64,000 nucleotides of DNA, from NCBI RefSeq assembly GCF_003473485.1, contig NC_053043.1:6024001-6088000 (forward strand). The letters are read 5' to 3'. A model generated the notes under the pieces. That model saw only the letters and a list, made by a program, of their open reading frames with translations. It did not search any database and had not been told where the DNA came from. The stretch comes from Medicago truncatula (taxonomy: Eukaryota; Streptophyta; Magnoliopsida; Fabales; Fabaceae). Made by a program: the position numbers and the translations under genes. Below are positions 45,453-58,390 of this stretch, piece after piece (position 1 is the first letter of the stretch; each line of letters opens with the position of its first letter).

Positions 45453-47294
45453 ATGAACGTATCTTCAAAACTTTCCTTAATCTTCCACACACCCAAAAAC
45501 CATTCACCTCTTTTCAAATTCTCAACCTTAATTTCTACCACACCACAAAACCCATCACCGCACATTCTCACAAAATGCATTGCTCTCTTACAAAACTGTG
45601 CCTCATCCAAACAAAAACTAAAACAAATCCACGCATTTTCCATACGTCACAATGTCCCACTCAACAACCCCGACATCGGAAAATACCTTATTTTCACCAT
45701 TGTTTCCCTCTCAGCACCAATGTCCTACGCTCACAACGTTTTCACATTGTTATATAACCCAAATGTTTTTACTTGGAACACTATGATTCGAGGGTACGCT
45801 GAAAGTGATAACTCAACACCTGCACTTGGTTTGTATCGTAAAATGTTGGGTTCATGTGTTGAACCTGATACTCACACTTACCCTTTTCTTCTTAAGGCGA
45901 TTTCAAAGTCGTTGAATGTTAGAGATGGGGAAATGATTCATTCTGTTACTGTGAGGAACGGGTTTGAGTCTTTGATTTTTGTTAGGAATAGTTTGCTTCA
46001 TATATATGCTGCTTGTGGTGATACTGAAAGTGCATACAAGGTGTTTGAGTTAATGGGTGAGAGAGACTTGGTTGCCTGGAATAGTGTGATTAATGGGTTT
46101 GCTCTTAATGGAAAGCCTAATGAAGCTTTGAGTTTGTTTAGGGAAATGAGTTTAAAGGGTGTAGAGCCGGATGGGTTTACTGTTGTTAGTTTGTTTTCTG
46201 CTTGTGCTGAGCTTGGAGCGTTAGAGTTAGGACGTAGGGTTCATGTTTATTTGTTGAAGGTTGGGTTGACTGGGAATTTGCATGTGAATAACTCGTTGTT
46301 GGATTTTTATGCGAAATGTGGGAGTATAAGGGAAGCACAACAAGTGTTTAGTGAGATGAGTGAAAGGAATGTTGTTTCTTGGACTTCTTTGGTTGTTGGG
46401 TTGGCTGTTAATGGGTTTGGTGAGGAAGCACTTGGGCTTTTCAAAGAAATGGAAAGACAAAAGATTGTGCCTCGTGAGATCACTTTTGTTGGTGTGTTGT
46501 ATGCTTGCAGCCATTGTGGGATGTTGGATGAGGGGTTCAACTATTTTAGAAGGATGAAAGAGGAATATGGGATTAGGCCGAGGATAGAACATTATGGTTG
46601 TATGGTGGATCTATTGAGTAGGGCTGGGTTAGTGAAACGGGCTTATGAATATATTCAAAGTATGCCAATGCAACCAAATGCTGTTATTTGGAGGACCTTA
46701 TTAGGAGCATGTACAGTACATGGAGATTTGAGTTTGGGTGAGATAGCAAGATCCCACCTTTTGAAGTTGGAGCCGAAACATAGCGGAGATTATGTGCTTC
46801 TCTCAAATCTTTATGCCTCTGAGCGTCGTTGGTCTGATGTACAGACAGTGAGGAGGTCGATGATAGAGGACGGTGTTTGGAAAACCCCTGGATATAGTCT
46901 CGTTGAATTGGGAAACCGCGTTTTTGAATTTACTATGGGGGATAGGTCTCACCCTAGGAGTCAGGATGTGTATGCACTGCTAGAGAAGATCACAGAATTG
47001 TTGAAGTTAGAAGGTTATGTGCCTCATACAGCAAATGTGCTTGCAGATATAGAGGAAGAGGAAAAGGAACAAGCCCTGTCTTATCATAGTGAAAAAGTTG
47101 CAATTGCTTTTATGCTCTTGAATACAGCACCAGGGACTCCAATCAGGGTCATAAAGAATTTAAGAGTTTGTGCCGATTGTCATATGGCTATCAAACTCAT
47201 ATCCAAGGTTTACGCTAGAGAGATTATTATCAGGGATCGTAGTCGGTTCCACCATTTTAGTGGTGGTTCATGTTCCTGTAAAGATTACTGGTAA
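45453..47294 (+). CDS. PLS-class DYW pentatricopeptide repeat protein, At4g21065-like
   Basis: One exon encodes 613 residues. An N-terminal Ser/Thr/Pro-rich leader suggests organelle import. From about residue 45 come repeating PLS-type PPR units (VFTWNTMIRGYAESDNSTPA, DLVAWNSVINGFALNGKP, NVVSWTSLVVGLAVNGFGEE, ITFVGVLYACSHCGMLDEGF). The E and E+ regions follow (AVIWRTLLGACTVHGD, SGDYVLLSNLYAS, GYSLVELGNRVFEF), and a full DYW domain ends in CSCKDYW. The DYW deaminase motif is intact: H-S-E at 545-547 and C-x-D-C-H near 573-577. Proteins of this class carry out C-to-U editing in chloroplasts or mitochondria. The ATG at 45453 is the first ATG in frame; an upstream GTG extension has no support. 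Similarity to At4g21065 and the BRCA1 neighbour support orthology. Confidence 0.94.
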   Translation: MNVSSKLSLIFHTPKNHSPLFKFSTLISTTPQNPSPHILTKCIALLQNCASSKQKLKQIHAFSIRHNVPLNNPDIGKYLIFTIVSLSAPMSYAHNVFTLLYNPNVFTWNTMIRGYAESDNSTPALGLYRKMLGSCVEPDTHTYPFLLKAISKSLNVRDGEMIHSVTVRNGFESLIFVRNSLLHIYAACGDTESAYKVFELMGERDLVAWNSVINGFALNGKPNEALSLFREMSLKGVEPDGFTVVSLFSACAELGALELGRRVHVYLLKVGLTGNLHVNNSLLDFYAKCGSIREAQQVFSEMSERNVVSWTSLVVGLAVNGFGEEALGLFKEMERQKIVPREITFVGVLYACSHCGMLDEGFNYFRRMKEEYGIRPRIEHYGCMVDLLSRAGLVKRAYEYIQSMPMQPNAVIWRTLLGACTVHGDLSLGEIARSHLLKLEPKHSGDYVLLSNLYASERRWSDVQTVRRSMIEDGVWKTPGYSLVELGNRVFEFTMGDRSHPRSQDVYALLEKITELLKLEGYVPHTANVLADIEEEEKEQALSYHSEKVAIAFMLLNTAPGTPIRVIKNLRVCADCHMAIKLISKVYAREIIIRDRSRFHHFSGGSCSCKDYW

Positions 47295-50200
47295 TATATA
47301 GAATTATCATGATTTGATAACGACATCTTGTGAGTACAATGCTATATTGTTTTTGAGGTAAGATTTGGTGATTAGATATAAAGGGAGTGAGACATGGCTG
47401 AAGATTTTGCTAACTTCTTCTAGTCATTCTCAGTATATACTTTGTACTGTAGGCATCAACCAATTCTAGCCTCTTCCTCTCCCATGGATAAGTTGGTTAA
47501 CGTTTAAAAGATTATACAGGTTTTTCGGTATATTCATACAAATTCTTTTATGCTTCGGTGTTATTGACATCTGTCACATGTCATTTATTTGGAAAAACAG
47601 GGTTCAGGCAGAGCTAAGGCTTGTATCATTTCATATACTTGTACGGTACATTCCCTCAAGTTTATGTGCTTTAAATTGCTCGGCTTTTTATTATTGATTC
47701 ACTTGTTAGAATGAGCAATAATGCAAGAAAGCTTGGCCTTGAGCTGAATATTTTTGAAAGGGAAAAGGCTATAATACACTTTTCAGAATTGCTTCTATCA
47801 TGGGCTAGCATATAGGTGTTCTGCAAAACACCAACAAAAATATCAATTTTGATCATTTGAATTATCCATTTTTCCTTTTCTCCCTCCTTTCTCCGGAGAA
47901 CCGCAACACTGAAGCTTCCCACACCACCTCCGCAGCTTCATGTCCCTATCAGTCACAATGTCCTTCCCCTCCACCACCAATTCCAGCATCATGAGAAGGG
48001 GGAGAAAAAAAATCAGAAGGGGAAGGGATTTGATGGCTTGAGGGCACTTTTTTGTATTAATTCAAAATGCTGTTGCATTTAGAATCAAAAGTTATGAGAA
48101 ATGAAGACATAAAAAGGTGCATTGGTGTTTCATTGAGGTGATTGATCCAAGTGGCCTAGATTGGTCTTGGAGAGTCTGTCATCTCATGTGCTAGGTTGGC
48201 CTGCAAGTGTTGTGAGTTGAGAAGGTGCTTGTTTGGCTAAATCCTGTGTCTTGGTGTTGTTATGTTGCATATCTATATCAAATATAAAGGATTTGGGACT
48301 GTGAGGACAAAAGAGCCATTCATAGACTTTAAATTCCATTTCTTCATTTTTTTTGCCATGGATTAAGAGTGTATGGTCATTAGTGGGTGTTAGGAAACAT
48401 GATATCCAATGAAGGAATGGGAAAAAACTCAGAATATTTCTATTGATGATAAAAGTGAATGTTACAATGATAAGAGATACCTTCTAATGAGGTGGTTACA
48501 TCTATATATACTACTACTTGACTAATGCTAACTAGTATCTAACATATATCTCTAGTAGTGGGGGCCAAGGGCTTGCTGATGGTCGTGAAGGAAGTGAATA
48601 AGCAATTGCATCCTTAAATTTGTAACAATCAGCCAAATTGGTCTCTAAATTTTATGAATTAGTAATATAGTCCCTCAATTTATAACAAGACAATTAAATG
48701 AACATTAAGCATGTGTTTGAAACTAGTTTTGCCAACCATTTCTCGCATTCCTTGAAAGTTTTCACCATGAAAACAAACTAGAAGCTCCAATTCACAGCTT
48801 CGGTTTTACAGCGAGTTTCTGTTCTGAAATTGTTTAGCCGCACCGCGTTCAGAAACATAGGTGAAACAAGGATGTGACAATTCATGTGAACTCCACAAAA
48901 TTTAATGGTTAGTTTGGTCATTATAAATGTGGGGTTGTCCACAAACTTTTTATTTCATGTTTTGTAATAACAAAGTTAGATTAGGTGAGACACGTCACAT
49001 GCAAAGGTATAGAGAGTCATCAACTTCATTGATGATATATATGAAATTCTGAACTTGAAGCCAAGGTGAGCGAATATTTCAATCATTTTTGTTAACCAAG
49101 GTGAGCAATGCCTCTAAGGAGAGAAAAGATGAAGAGAAAATCTCTTTTGGTCCCTAAAATATTTACACAATTGGCAGCAAAAAAAACTCAGGCAATGCGC
49201 TACCAATTAAGAATTTAATTGCAGCGAAAGACTCTCGTGAAAGATGTAATACAAAATATAGTATATGGGGTTAATTCTAAAGAATTTTTGTGAAGATATA
49301 TCTTTTAGCTTAATCAGAGGTTATGTATTTGCAGTTTCATGAAGGAGATATTTGATTCACAAAATATAAATCGAACTTATTGAAATAACGTTTGACATAT
49401 TGATAGTATATTTTAGCATAAGATCATAGTTTATAGTTTATTACTTTCCCTAATTTTTACTAAAAAAATTTCTACCTATTTATTAGATAAAATACAATGA
49501 ACTAGCGAATGTCTGATCTAATGAAAAGAGAAAAACGTACACAATAAGATGAGATAAAGTTTAAATTTCGCTCGACAGATATTCATATATACTCGATATG
49601 CTTCATAGATAATTATCTTTAATAAAGAGAACTTAATAAATACCAAAAAAATATAGCAATACAATGAATTTTTTTTTTTTTTGACAAGAATGAAATATTT
49701 GATATCGACTAAATAATGGAATACTTTCTGTCAGAAAAAAATGGAATACTTCTTAGACATACAATGTTACATAGCAAGAAAAGGAAAATTAAAATATTTA
49801 AAATAATATAATTTTTTTATGTTGACTCTTCGATTTTTAAGAAAATGAAGTCATAGTAATTTGAAGTTTGTTGGATAGGTAAGAAAATTCGATCGAAAGT
49901 TGTTTCACTTTAAAATTGAATTCGGGTTCTTCTAAAATATTTGTGTTTATGGGAAGAAAATAATATTAATATGTAAAATAAGGGATAAAATAAAGTTATA
50001 TGACCAAAATAAAAATAACAAATAAATAACGGGACCAAATGATCAATTAATCCATAAAAAAATGACTCACTAAAATAATAATTTTCAGAAATGAACCTTC
50101 TACACTAAAATAATAATTTTCAGAAATGAACCTTCTACACATCTTTTTTTTTTTTTAAAGAGAACCTTGTACACATCTTAAAAGTAATTTAATTAACATA

Positions 50201-50423
50201 AATGTATTTTTTTATTAATTGATAAATAGTTTACAGTATTTTGGACGAAGCGTATCGTGTAATCCTCCCAAAATTTGAACCGCCAAAGGCGAATTTATTG
50301 GCGCGTGAGACAGCTAAAGCGCGGTTTTCAAATTCAAATCCAATCCAAAACTTCATTAAAACCCTTTCTTCTCTGTTCTTTCACTATTCATTGTGATTGT
50401 GATTCAATTAATCGAAATCAGAA
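47295..50423. other. Intergenic region with repeat fragments
   Basis: No gene is seen. From 47815 to 48060 there is an unusually pyrimidine-rich, moderately GC-rich block (CCTCCTTTCTCCGGAGAACC) with no open frame. From about 48390 a stretch starting TGTTAGGAAACATGATATCC looks like an LTR fragment. A fragment with TTGGTCTCTAAATTTTATG (about 48600-48700) resembles non-coding TE sequence. A TAAAATAATAATTTTCAGAA-type unit is repeated at about 50072 and 50104. The last 150 bases are the likely BRCA1 leader. Confidence 0.45.
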
Positions 50424-53400
50424 ATGGGGGATCTTGAAAAAATGGGAAGAGAACTCAAATGTCCAATCTGGTACCAATTCAATTCAATTATCATCATCTT
50501 CTTCTTTCTCTCTAATTCAATTCATTTTCTTCATAATAACTTTTTCTTGGTTCATCTTGTAGTCTGGGTTTACTTCATTCCGCAGTTTCACTCACCTGCA
50601 ATCATCTTTTCTGCAAGTAAGTTATTCATTCATTCAATTCAATTCTCTCTTTCATTCATTTCATTCTTCAATTCGTTTGACATATGTTTTTTCATTTTTC
50701 AGCTCTTGTATATTTAAGTCTATGAAATCTGCTTCTTCTTGTCCTGTTTGTAAAATTCCCTTCACTCGTCGAGGTACTGAAATTATCATTTGTGTATCAT
50801 TAACAAAACCCTAATCTGAATCAAACCCTAATTAATAAATTATGATTAATTTCAGAGGTTCGTCCTGCTCCTCACATTGACAACTTGGTCACCATCTACA
50901 AAAACATGGAAGCTGCTTCCGGCATCAATTTATTCGGTACTCAAAATCCAACTGCTACCAAATCACCAGGTTAGAACCCTTTTATTTCAACACAATCTTC
51001 TTTTTTTTTTTTTTTTTTTTTGAAGAACTATATCACATGTTATTGTGGCCAGTAATTATTTAATTATTTGTTCTTTTTATAAAATGGTTGTTAAGAAAAG
51101 AACCGATTTGTAGTTTCTTTATATCTTTATCTTCTAACAAAGATTTTCTCGTATACATTGATTTTTTTTTTTACTTTCTTACTCGAGACCATGTTGTATG
51201 AATTATGCTAGCAAAATACATCCTCTAAAATACTATTGTAAACACACTCTTTTATTGATTAAAAGTCATGTGGGACCCCCTAAATATATGTGGGACCTAT
51301 ATGATTTAGTGGGACCTATATAATTTAGTGGGCCCAATGTGAATTTCAAGCAATCAGAGGGTATGTGCTGATTAGATGGTGGTAGAGAATGTGTTGATAT
51401 CACTGCTGGGTTGATATTGCGTTGCTACCAATCAGAGGTTGTCTGTCGATTAGATTGCGGTAGATAAAGCTTTGGTTGCACTGCCCGATTGATATTGCGT
51501 TGCTATAGTTGATCACACTTAAGATATGCTTACAGTGTGTCATCCGTCAGATAGTCATGCACAATTTTGTCTTTAATTGAGTTTGCATGTCTAGTTTATA
51601 AGAGCCTCTTTTTTAATTGAGAAACAATGTATACTAACTAGATTATGTCACAGATGATGAAATGCAAGGTGGAGGTGATGCTGAGTCTGGTGAGAAGGGA
51701 ATTGGAGGCACTCATGAAAATCATGCTGAGGAGGAAAAAACACCCACAAGAAAGAGGTCCAGGAAGAAACTTAAGACAAGCACAATAAGCTCGGAGAAGC
51801 TAAAGACTAGCAGGAAAAGTCCGGCTTCTAACCGTGCAAAGCCTTCTTTTCCGGCTAAGAAAAGGGTTCAGGTTCCACAAGACATTCTTTCGGAAACTCC
51901 ACTAAGGAATTTGAAGACAGGAGGCTCTATTACTCAAGTTAACAAAGAGGGAACACAAGAGGCTTCAATTAAGAGAAATGTAAGTGCAATTGGAAGTGAA
52001 AAAAGGGATCAGGTGAAAGAACCATTCTTTTGGTTAAGAGAGGAGCAAGATGGTGAAAGGTTAAGTGCACAAACTGACGAGGATCAAATTATTGAAGGTC
52101 CAACACCAATTCCTCCTTCATTCAGTGACCTCAAAGACGCTGATGATGAAAGCCCTTTAAAACAAGCTCCATCAGTAAGTAGATGGCTTATGATAAACTA
52201 ATAGGTTATGCGAATAGTCATTTGGCACTTGGATCTAACTATTATATCCTTAAAAAAATAAGTTGTTTTGCCATGTTTGAAGCTATTCAACTTCAAATAT
52301 GGATTAACTGAAAGTTGTATATTTTTATTGTGGAATTGAAATTTCGCTTGTCCGAAAATACAAGCAGATTGAATTGTTTACGCTTTGGATTTAAATATTC
52401 ATAATTTTTGTTGTGATTATTATGTAGGATGAGGTGCAAAATAAACCATCTGTTGATTTATTTGATAGCGAGTTTTTTGAATGGACGCAAAAGCCATGCT
52501 CCCCTGAATTATTTTCAAGTCCCATCAAAACGCAGGTAGTGAGAATTATTTCCGCTGGTTTTTCGTACATGTTTAGTTTGTTAAGCATAACCTATTTATT
52601 GAAGTTTTAATAAGTTGCACGTTAGGTGCAGGTTGAAGATACTGATGAAATTGATGAAAATATAGAGGAATGGGTGGCGGCGTTGCAAGAGAAACAAACA
52701 AGTGTTGATGCTTGTAATACCAACTTTGAGAATCCCAATGGTAATCAATTGGCTGAAGCGTTGCTACCAGGCTTGTCCTCTGAAATTAGAAGTTCTGATG
52801 ATCTAAATGGAAAAAAGAATTCTACAAAGAGAAGCAGGAAGGCTAGAGAAAAATCTAGGCAAGACCATATTAGGGAACTAAATTGTCTGAGTGATGAAAT
52901 TAATATGGATGCAGATATAACATCAAAAGTCATTGAGGAGCAATCATTGGACTACAAGCACAAAGCCTCTAACCTGAAAAAGTCTAATAAAAGGGGGAAG
53001 AAGGTTTCTTTTGTTACTAGTACAGAATCAACACCTCCAATTGCTTGTACAGTCTCCAATATATTAGGAGTTCAAAACATTGGTGATAGGAAGACAGCTA
53101 AGAATTCATATACATCAGAATCTAAACAAGATAATGAGATGCAATTTCCTGAGAAGATTGCTGGAAAAAGGCAGGTAAGAAGATCTGGAAAACAAAGGCT
53201 GGATGTTGTGGATGACCCACCTGAGGATTTAACTTCAGTGCAAAACCAATGCAAAGAGCTTGCTGGATCTGCTTCATCCAGTTTAAGACTGCAAATGGAT
53301 AGTAATAGAAACACTGTCAATACTAGAAAAAGAAAAAGCAGTTTGTCAAGAAAATCCACGCCTTCTGTTACAGAAAGGAAGAGTACTAAAAAGTCAAAAC

Positions 53401-55846
53401 TTTCCCCTGAATTCATCTCTAGGACTAAAAATGGTGAGGAAATTAAGCCTACTGGAAGTACCAATCCAGGTACTGATGTCAGGCCTTTGAATGATTCATC
53501 CAAAGAGAAACACTGTAGTTTGACGGATCAACCGGTTTTAAGGAAATGTGTGAGCCATGCCAAAGAGTATCAATGTGCTTTCTGTCTCTCGTCAGAAGAA
53601 TCAGAGGTAAAATTGTTTGCTTGCTTATCTTGTCATCCTTAAAAATGGACTGGAACTTACTTTATGCGATTCCAAATACAGGCTTCTGGTCCAATGGTGC
53701 ACTATTTTGATGAAAAACCTGTAACTGCTGATTTTGAAGGAGGACCTAAAGTCATACATTGTCACAGGAATTGCACAGAATGGTATTGAATTTTTGCATG
53801 AGTGATATACTTGATGTTGATTTGAATAATAGTCACTGAACATCCTTCAAATAATCATATATAGCTGCCAATAATTGATTTAATCGAGTTGAATTCAGTA
53901 ACTTGCTATAGTTTCTTCAATTCTGACTTGTGATGTGTTTTATACATATGCATCAGGGCCCCAAATGTGTATTTTGAAGATGATAATGCAATAAATCTTG
54001 AAGCAGAAATAAGTAGAAGCCGGAGAATCAAATGTGGTTTTTGTGGACTTAAAGGAGCTGCACTCGGTTGCTTTGAGAAAAGTTGTCGCAGGAGCTTTCA
54101 TGTTCCTTGTGCTAAGTGGACTCCTGAGTGTCGATGGGATATGGTACATGATACAGCCAAACCACATTTAAAACTTCATGGTTAATGCTTCTTTTATTTT
54201 TATTTTTTTAAAATAATCATCTAACTAGATAGCACTGTTTTTCTTCAGGAAAATTTTGTCATGTTATGCCCTCTCCATGCTCCCTCCTTGTTGCCGTGTG
54301 AAAGTTCAGGATCCCAACACAATAGCAAAAAACATACAGCGAAGAAGGTTAAAATCTGTAGCCGCAAACATGACACTACTAGCCAAAGTCAGATTGCTCA
54401 TGGTTCTCACAAGAAAATTGTGCTGTGCTGTTCAGCTCTGTCCGTGCAGGAGAAGGTAATATAATTGCCTCGATATCTATTTAGTAATTTTATTGTTAAA
54501 GGGTATTTTATTTATTAAATTCTTGATTTTTGTACTGTAGGAAGTGGTTTCCGAATTTGAAAGAGTGTCGAAGGTTACAGTTCTGAAAACTTGGGATTCA
54601 GGTGTTACCCATGTAATAGCATCAACAGATGAAAATGGGGCATGCAGAAGGACTCTCAAAGTATTGTTGGGTATTCTGGAGGGAAAGTGGATTCTCAGCA
54701 TTGAGTGTAAGTTCAGTTCTTTTATTTTGTTCTATATTTAGATACTTGTTTCCCACAGAGCCACTACTTTAAGGTCATAGTAAATATCAATTAAATTCTT
54801 CTCTTTTTTTCGTTGTTTTTTATTCTGGTGTTGGTTGGTTTTTGCTAAGCAGGGATCAAAGCTTGCATGAAAGAAACAAGACCTGTTGATGAAGAGCGTT
54901 ATGAAGTTAATGTCGACATCCACGGAATTAAGGATGGTCCCCGTCTTGGAAGATTAAGAGTAGTGAACAAGGTTAGAATATTTCATGTTTGCCATGTTAT
55001 GATTAATAATTGTTTTTCTTTATGAAAGTACTTTGAGGGTGAAAGAAATTGTAATAGTAGCTTGCCTTCTGTTTGCTGTCAGAACCTTTTTGTTTTGGTT
55101 TTAATAACCGTGCCTTATTTTCATAAACTTTATCCAAATTTCTATCATGTATTGCCATTCAAGATGTACAAGAAGCTGGTCTTTAATATCTGCAAAGCAT
55201 AATTATGGAGAACATGATAACTTTTCTTTCCAAGAAAATTTGATGCAAATATATATGGAGGCAGATATACTATGACTTCATCAAAGTATGGAAAGTGAGT
55301 AGTGAGAATTGTAGGAACAAATGTGTTTGTCAATTTTTACCTTTCTGTAGCTGCCAATACTTTTGACCATTTGTTATAAATTTGATATTGGAGGCATTTC
55401 AATTGAATTAAGCTAGAACAACTGCAGTTTATTTCAATAAACACATTAATTCAAAAACTTACTGGTGGTTTTTGTTGATAAAATTTACCATGCAGCAACC
55501 AAAGCTTTTTGATGGCTACAAGTTCTATTTCATGGGCGATTTTATCCCTTCATACAAGGGCTATCTGCAAGACCTTGTGATCGCTGCTGGAGGGATAGTT
55601 CTGCACAGAAAACCAGTGTCAGCTGACCAAAATGAAATACTGCCTACTATGAATCAACACCGAACCCTCATAATCTATAGTCTTGAGCTTCCTGCTAAAT
55701 CCAATCCTTTGGAAAAGGATGCAATTTTTAGCCAAAGGCGATGTGACGCAGAGGCTTTGGCAAGGCCTACTTGTTCAAAGGTTGCAAGCAATACATGGAT
55801 TCTGAATTCAATTGCTGGCTGCAAGCTGCAAAGCCTTGCTCAATAA
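50424..55846 (+). CDS. BRCA1: BRCA1 homologue (RING - ePHD - tandem BRCT ubiquitin ligase)
   Basis: Thirteen exons (50424-50470, 50563-50616, 50703-50773, 50856-50969, 51654-52174, 52428-52535, 52626-53606, 53682-53782, 53957-54143, 54249-54455, 54541-54706, 54853-54971, 55496-55846) give 1008 residues. The C3HC4 RING has C13, C16, C28, H30, C33, C36, C47 and C50. A basic, Ser-rich middle carries the plant BRCA1 signatures PFFWLREEQDGE, SFSDLKDADDESP and DSEFFEWTQKPCSPE. A plant-specific extended PHD spans about 617-740 (CAFC, HCHRNC-like, CGFCGLKGAALGC, SFHVPCAKW). Two BRCT repeats follow, about 780-880 (WDSGVTHVIASTDENGACRR, ILEGKWIL) and 893-1005 (LFDGYKFYFMGDF, YLQDLVIAAGGIVL, NTWILNSIAGC). 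BRCA1 pairs with BARD1 for homologous recombination repair in the nucleus. The WTQ segment and length favour BRCA1 over BARD1. Confidence 0.95.
51335..51505. repeat. Imperfect tandem repeat in BRCA1 intron 4
   Basis: Two units of about 85 bases share CAATCAGAGG, GATTAGAT, GCGGTAGA/GGTGGTAGA, CACTGC and GATTGATATTGCGTTGCTA-like endings. The intron also has a poly-T run near 51001. Confidence 0.75.
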
Positions 55847-56683
55847 AGTTTATAGGTCACTCACATCCACATGATCCCAAATCAGTGTTTTTCCTTTATT
55901 TATAAACATATATGCAGAGACTTGCCATATACCTTTCTTAAGAGTGTATTATAAATTTTGGGTTTTAACTTTTAAAAATACAATTGTTGTAATTTTGAAC
56001 TACTTTATCCTCAGTTCTTAATTTCTTTACTTATGGTTTCTTAAAGCATAGCTTATTATATTATTATCCTTAAAAAACAACTCATATTTGTTTAGTTTAC
56101 ATCCTGTTGTGTTGCAAAAATAACTTCCTACGATGATTGAATAAACGCCTCCATGCAAGTATACTCTATCTATCATGTTTAATAAAGACATGTTGCCATG
56201 ATGAGTAATTCATTTTTATAATAATTAAAATTAAATTTCAGTAAGTTAGATTTCTTAAATCTGTTCTCATCATGGTGCCTTTTTTTTTTTTTTTTTTATT
56301 GTAAGTTTTAAGCACTGCAATATAAAATCAGATTGAACGGGACACAAATTCAATTTAGGACATGCACACATAAGGTAAGAATCTGGTTTATGAAAGTCCT
56401 AAATTCATAAAACTGCAACATCACTATTCTCCTTTATGACCATTTTTCACCAATCATTACAAGTACATCTATTTTACAGTCAAGTGTTTTGTTAATGGCT
56501 CTCTTTCTGCTCATAGTCTGAGAGCATGCTCTATAGACATTAGAAATAGACAAGGTAGGCTAGAAGTGAATAACGGCATGCTGTACATGGATGATGCCCT
56601 GGTAGTTCCATTCTCTTCCCCTGTAAACCATGCTTCTCACCTTTGCCTCTGCCAATCCCAGATTGAGATTTATGCTTATCATA
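55847..56683. other. Convergent 3' flanks of BRCA1 and the coiled-coil gene
   Basis: This is the space between two convergent genes, so both 3' UTRs must lie here. A 19-base T run occurs near 56281. No other feature is recognised. Confidence 0.5.
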
Positions 56684-57820
56684 TTAAAATTCCGTCTGTG
56701 TATGTTTTGATATTTTCATGCTAAGAGATTCAAGCATATGCTCTAAAACTGATATTTCCTTTCCGACATCAGTCTCTAGATTAGTTGTTTCCATTTGTTC
56801 CTTGAAGCTATGAATCCTGTCAATGCCTGATTGAACTTCCCACGCCATTTGCTCCATTGTATCATGCAATTCCCTTTTTTCCTCTTGCGTGTCTTTTAGT
56901 TTTCTCTTCAAAGACTTGTAGCCATCAATGGACTTTTGGAGTTGTTCAGAAAGAGCCTTGTTACGCTCTTGAAAGACTATGTTCCCTTCCATTTCCACTT
57001 CATTGCTGCTCTTCTTTTCCTTCTGTTCTGAGCTACAAGCATGCAGCCTTCCCATCAACATGTCATTCTGAGCTTTTAAGTCACCTATAAGCTCCTCGAG
57101 TTCTGTCAATTCTTGAGCCTTTCTTGCAAGTTCAGAAGCCATGATTTGCTTTTCTTTTCCCAAACTTGAGCACATTGCCTGAAGACTCTGCCGTGCCACC
57201 AGGCTTGAATGTAGGTCTTTCTTTAGTCTCTCTTTCTCATCTAGAGGCATATCAGGAGCTCTTCTGTCCTTTGGAATGTTAGGCCGAAGATCGGTGTTAC
57301 ATCTCCTGAGTTCAGCTCTTCTCTTGGTGGAAGATTGAACTTTTTGAACCCTTGTCCTAACCTCATCTAAGAGAGACATCATACCATTCACCCTATTAAA
57401 CCTTCTCTCATCGTTGTCTTTTGTAGTTGCCCCGTTATGGTCTTGGATTAGCTTCAACAATAACCTAACATTTGTGGCAAGGCCTACTTGCAAAATTGAA
57501 ACAGAATAATTAAGGATGATTCATCATTCACATATATCACCTAATTATGTGGAATGTTTTATTTGTTTTATTTTTTATGACAATTTTGATCCTAAGACAT
57601 GCCATGGATTTCCTAAGTGACAATTATTGGCCAATTCATTTCCAAATAAAGAAAGACAAAACTTTTGATGTTTTTTTCCATTAACAAATTTGTTATGGGG
57701 TTGAATGTGTAACAAATGAAATTAGTAATTACCTTCCATACCACATTCTCCTGGTGGTCCATTGTTACTTGTTGAAGAAGAATTTAACTGAGGAGATGAA
57801 AATGCTCTGACATTTTCCAT
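56684..57820 (-). CDS. Coiled-coil protein of unknown function
   Basis: Two exons on the minus strand (57820-57733 and 57486-56684) give 296 residues. The start MENVRAFSSPQLNSSSTSNN joins in frame through GAAG|GTAATT and TGCAAG|TA to GLATNVRLLLKLIQDH. Residues 50-95 are basic. From about 105 to 290 the protein is a nearly continuous coiled coil (KERLKKDLHSSLVARQSLQA, LARKAQELTELEELIGDLKA, LSEQLQKSIDGYKSLKRKL, ISVLEHMLESLSMKI). No enzyme motif, signal peptide or membrane segment is seen. It may be a structural or scaffold protein; I do not recognise a named family. Confidence 0.8.
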
Positions 57821-57979
57821 GCTATGCCCACAATTAATCAAATTTCAAAAGGGAGAATCAATAGTGATAAAAGATATGATTAACAAGGATGAGTAGAAGG
57901 ATTTTTTTGTTTATTTTTTTGTGAATTTCAATGTAAGATGTACCAAGAGATCAAAGAAGAGAGAATTACTTTTGTAGTC

Positions 57980-58006
57980 TTTCTTCTTCTTCTTCTTCTT
58001 CTTCTC
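57980..58006. repeat. (TTC)n microsatellite in the probable 5' UTR of the coiled-coil gene
   Basis: About eight TTC units read as GAA units in the transcript direction, about 160-185 bases upstream of the start codon. Confidence 0.85.
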
Positions 58007-58390
58007 TTTTCTCTCGGGGAAAAGTTTATGTTTTTGTGTCTTAATTTCTAATATAGTATTGTGTATTGTGGGGGTTAGTTCGAATGGAAGATAGTTCAAG
58101 GTTGTTGCGAAATTTTTGCCAAGAATTTGACTTTTTCAATGGTTTTGTTTTTCCCTTGAGGCTCCAAATCAATAATAAATAAATTATCCTTATTCTTAAA
58201 ATAGAAGAGATTCTATCTATTGATTAAAAAAAATTATTTTCTATTAAATATATGTAAAACAAAAACTCCTACATTGCCCGTGTAATTTATGTGAATGCAG
58301 ATAATAAAACATTTGTCACAGGGGTGTTTATGGTATTGTTGGTCAGTTATGAAGCGAAAAATCATATCAATTCAATCCGATCTTATTTTA

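Noticed and set aside
47671-47922. 83-codon minus-strand open frame downstream of the PPR-DYW gene
   Set aside because: No domain, no start context and no splice partner; it overlaps a pyrimidine-rich block that looks non-coding.
50424-55846. BARD1/ROW1 instead of BRCA1
   Set aside because: The domain order is shared, but the middle region with PFFWLREEQDGE and FEWTQKPCSPE and the length of about 1000 residues fit BRCA1, as does the neighbouring PPR gene.
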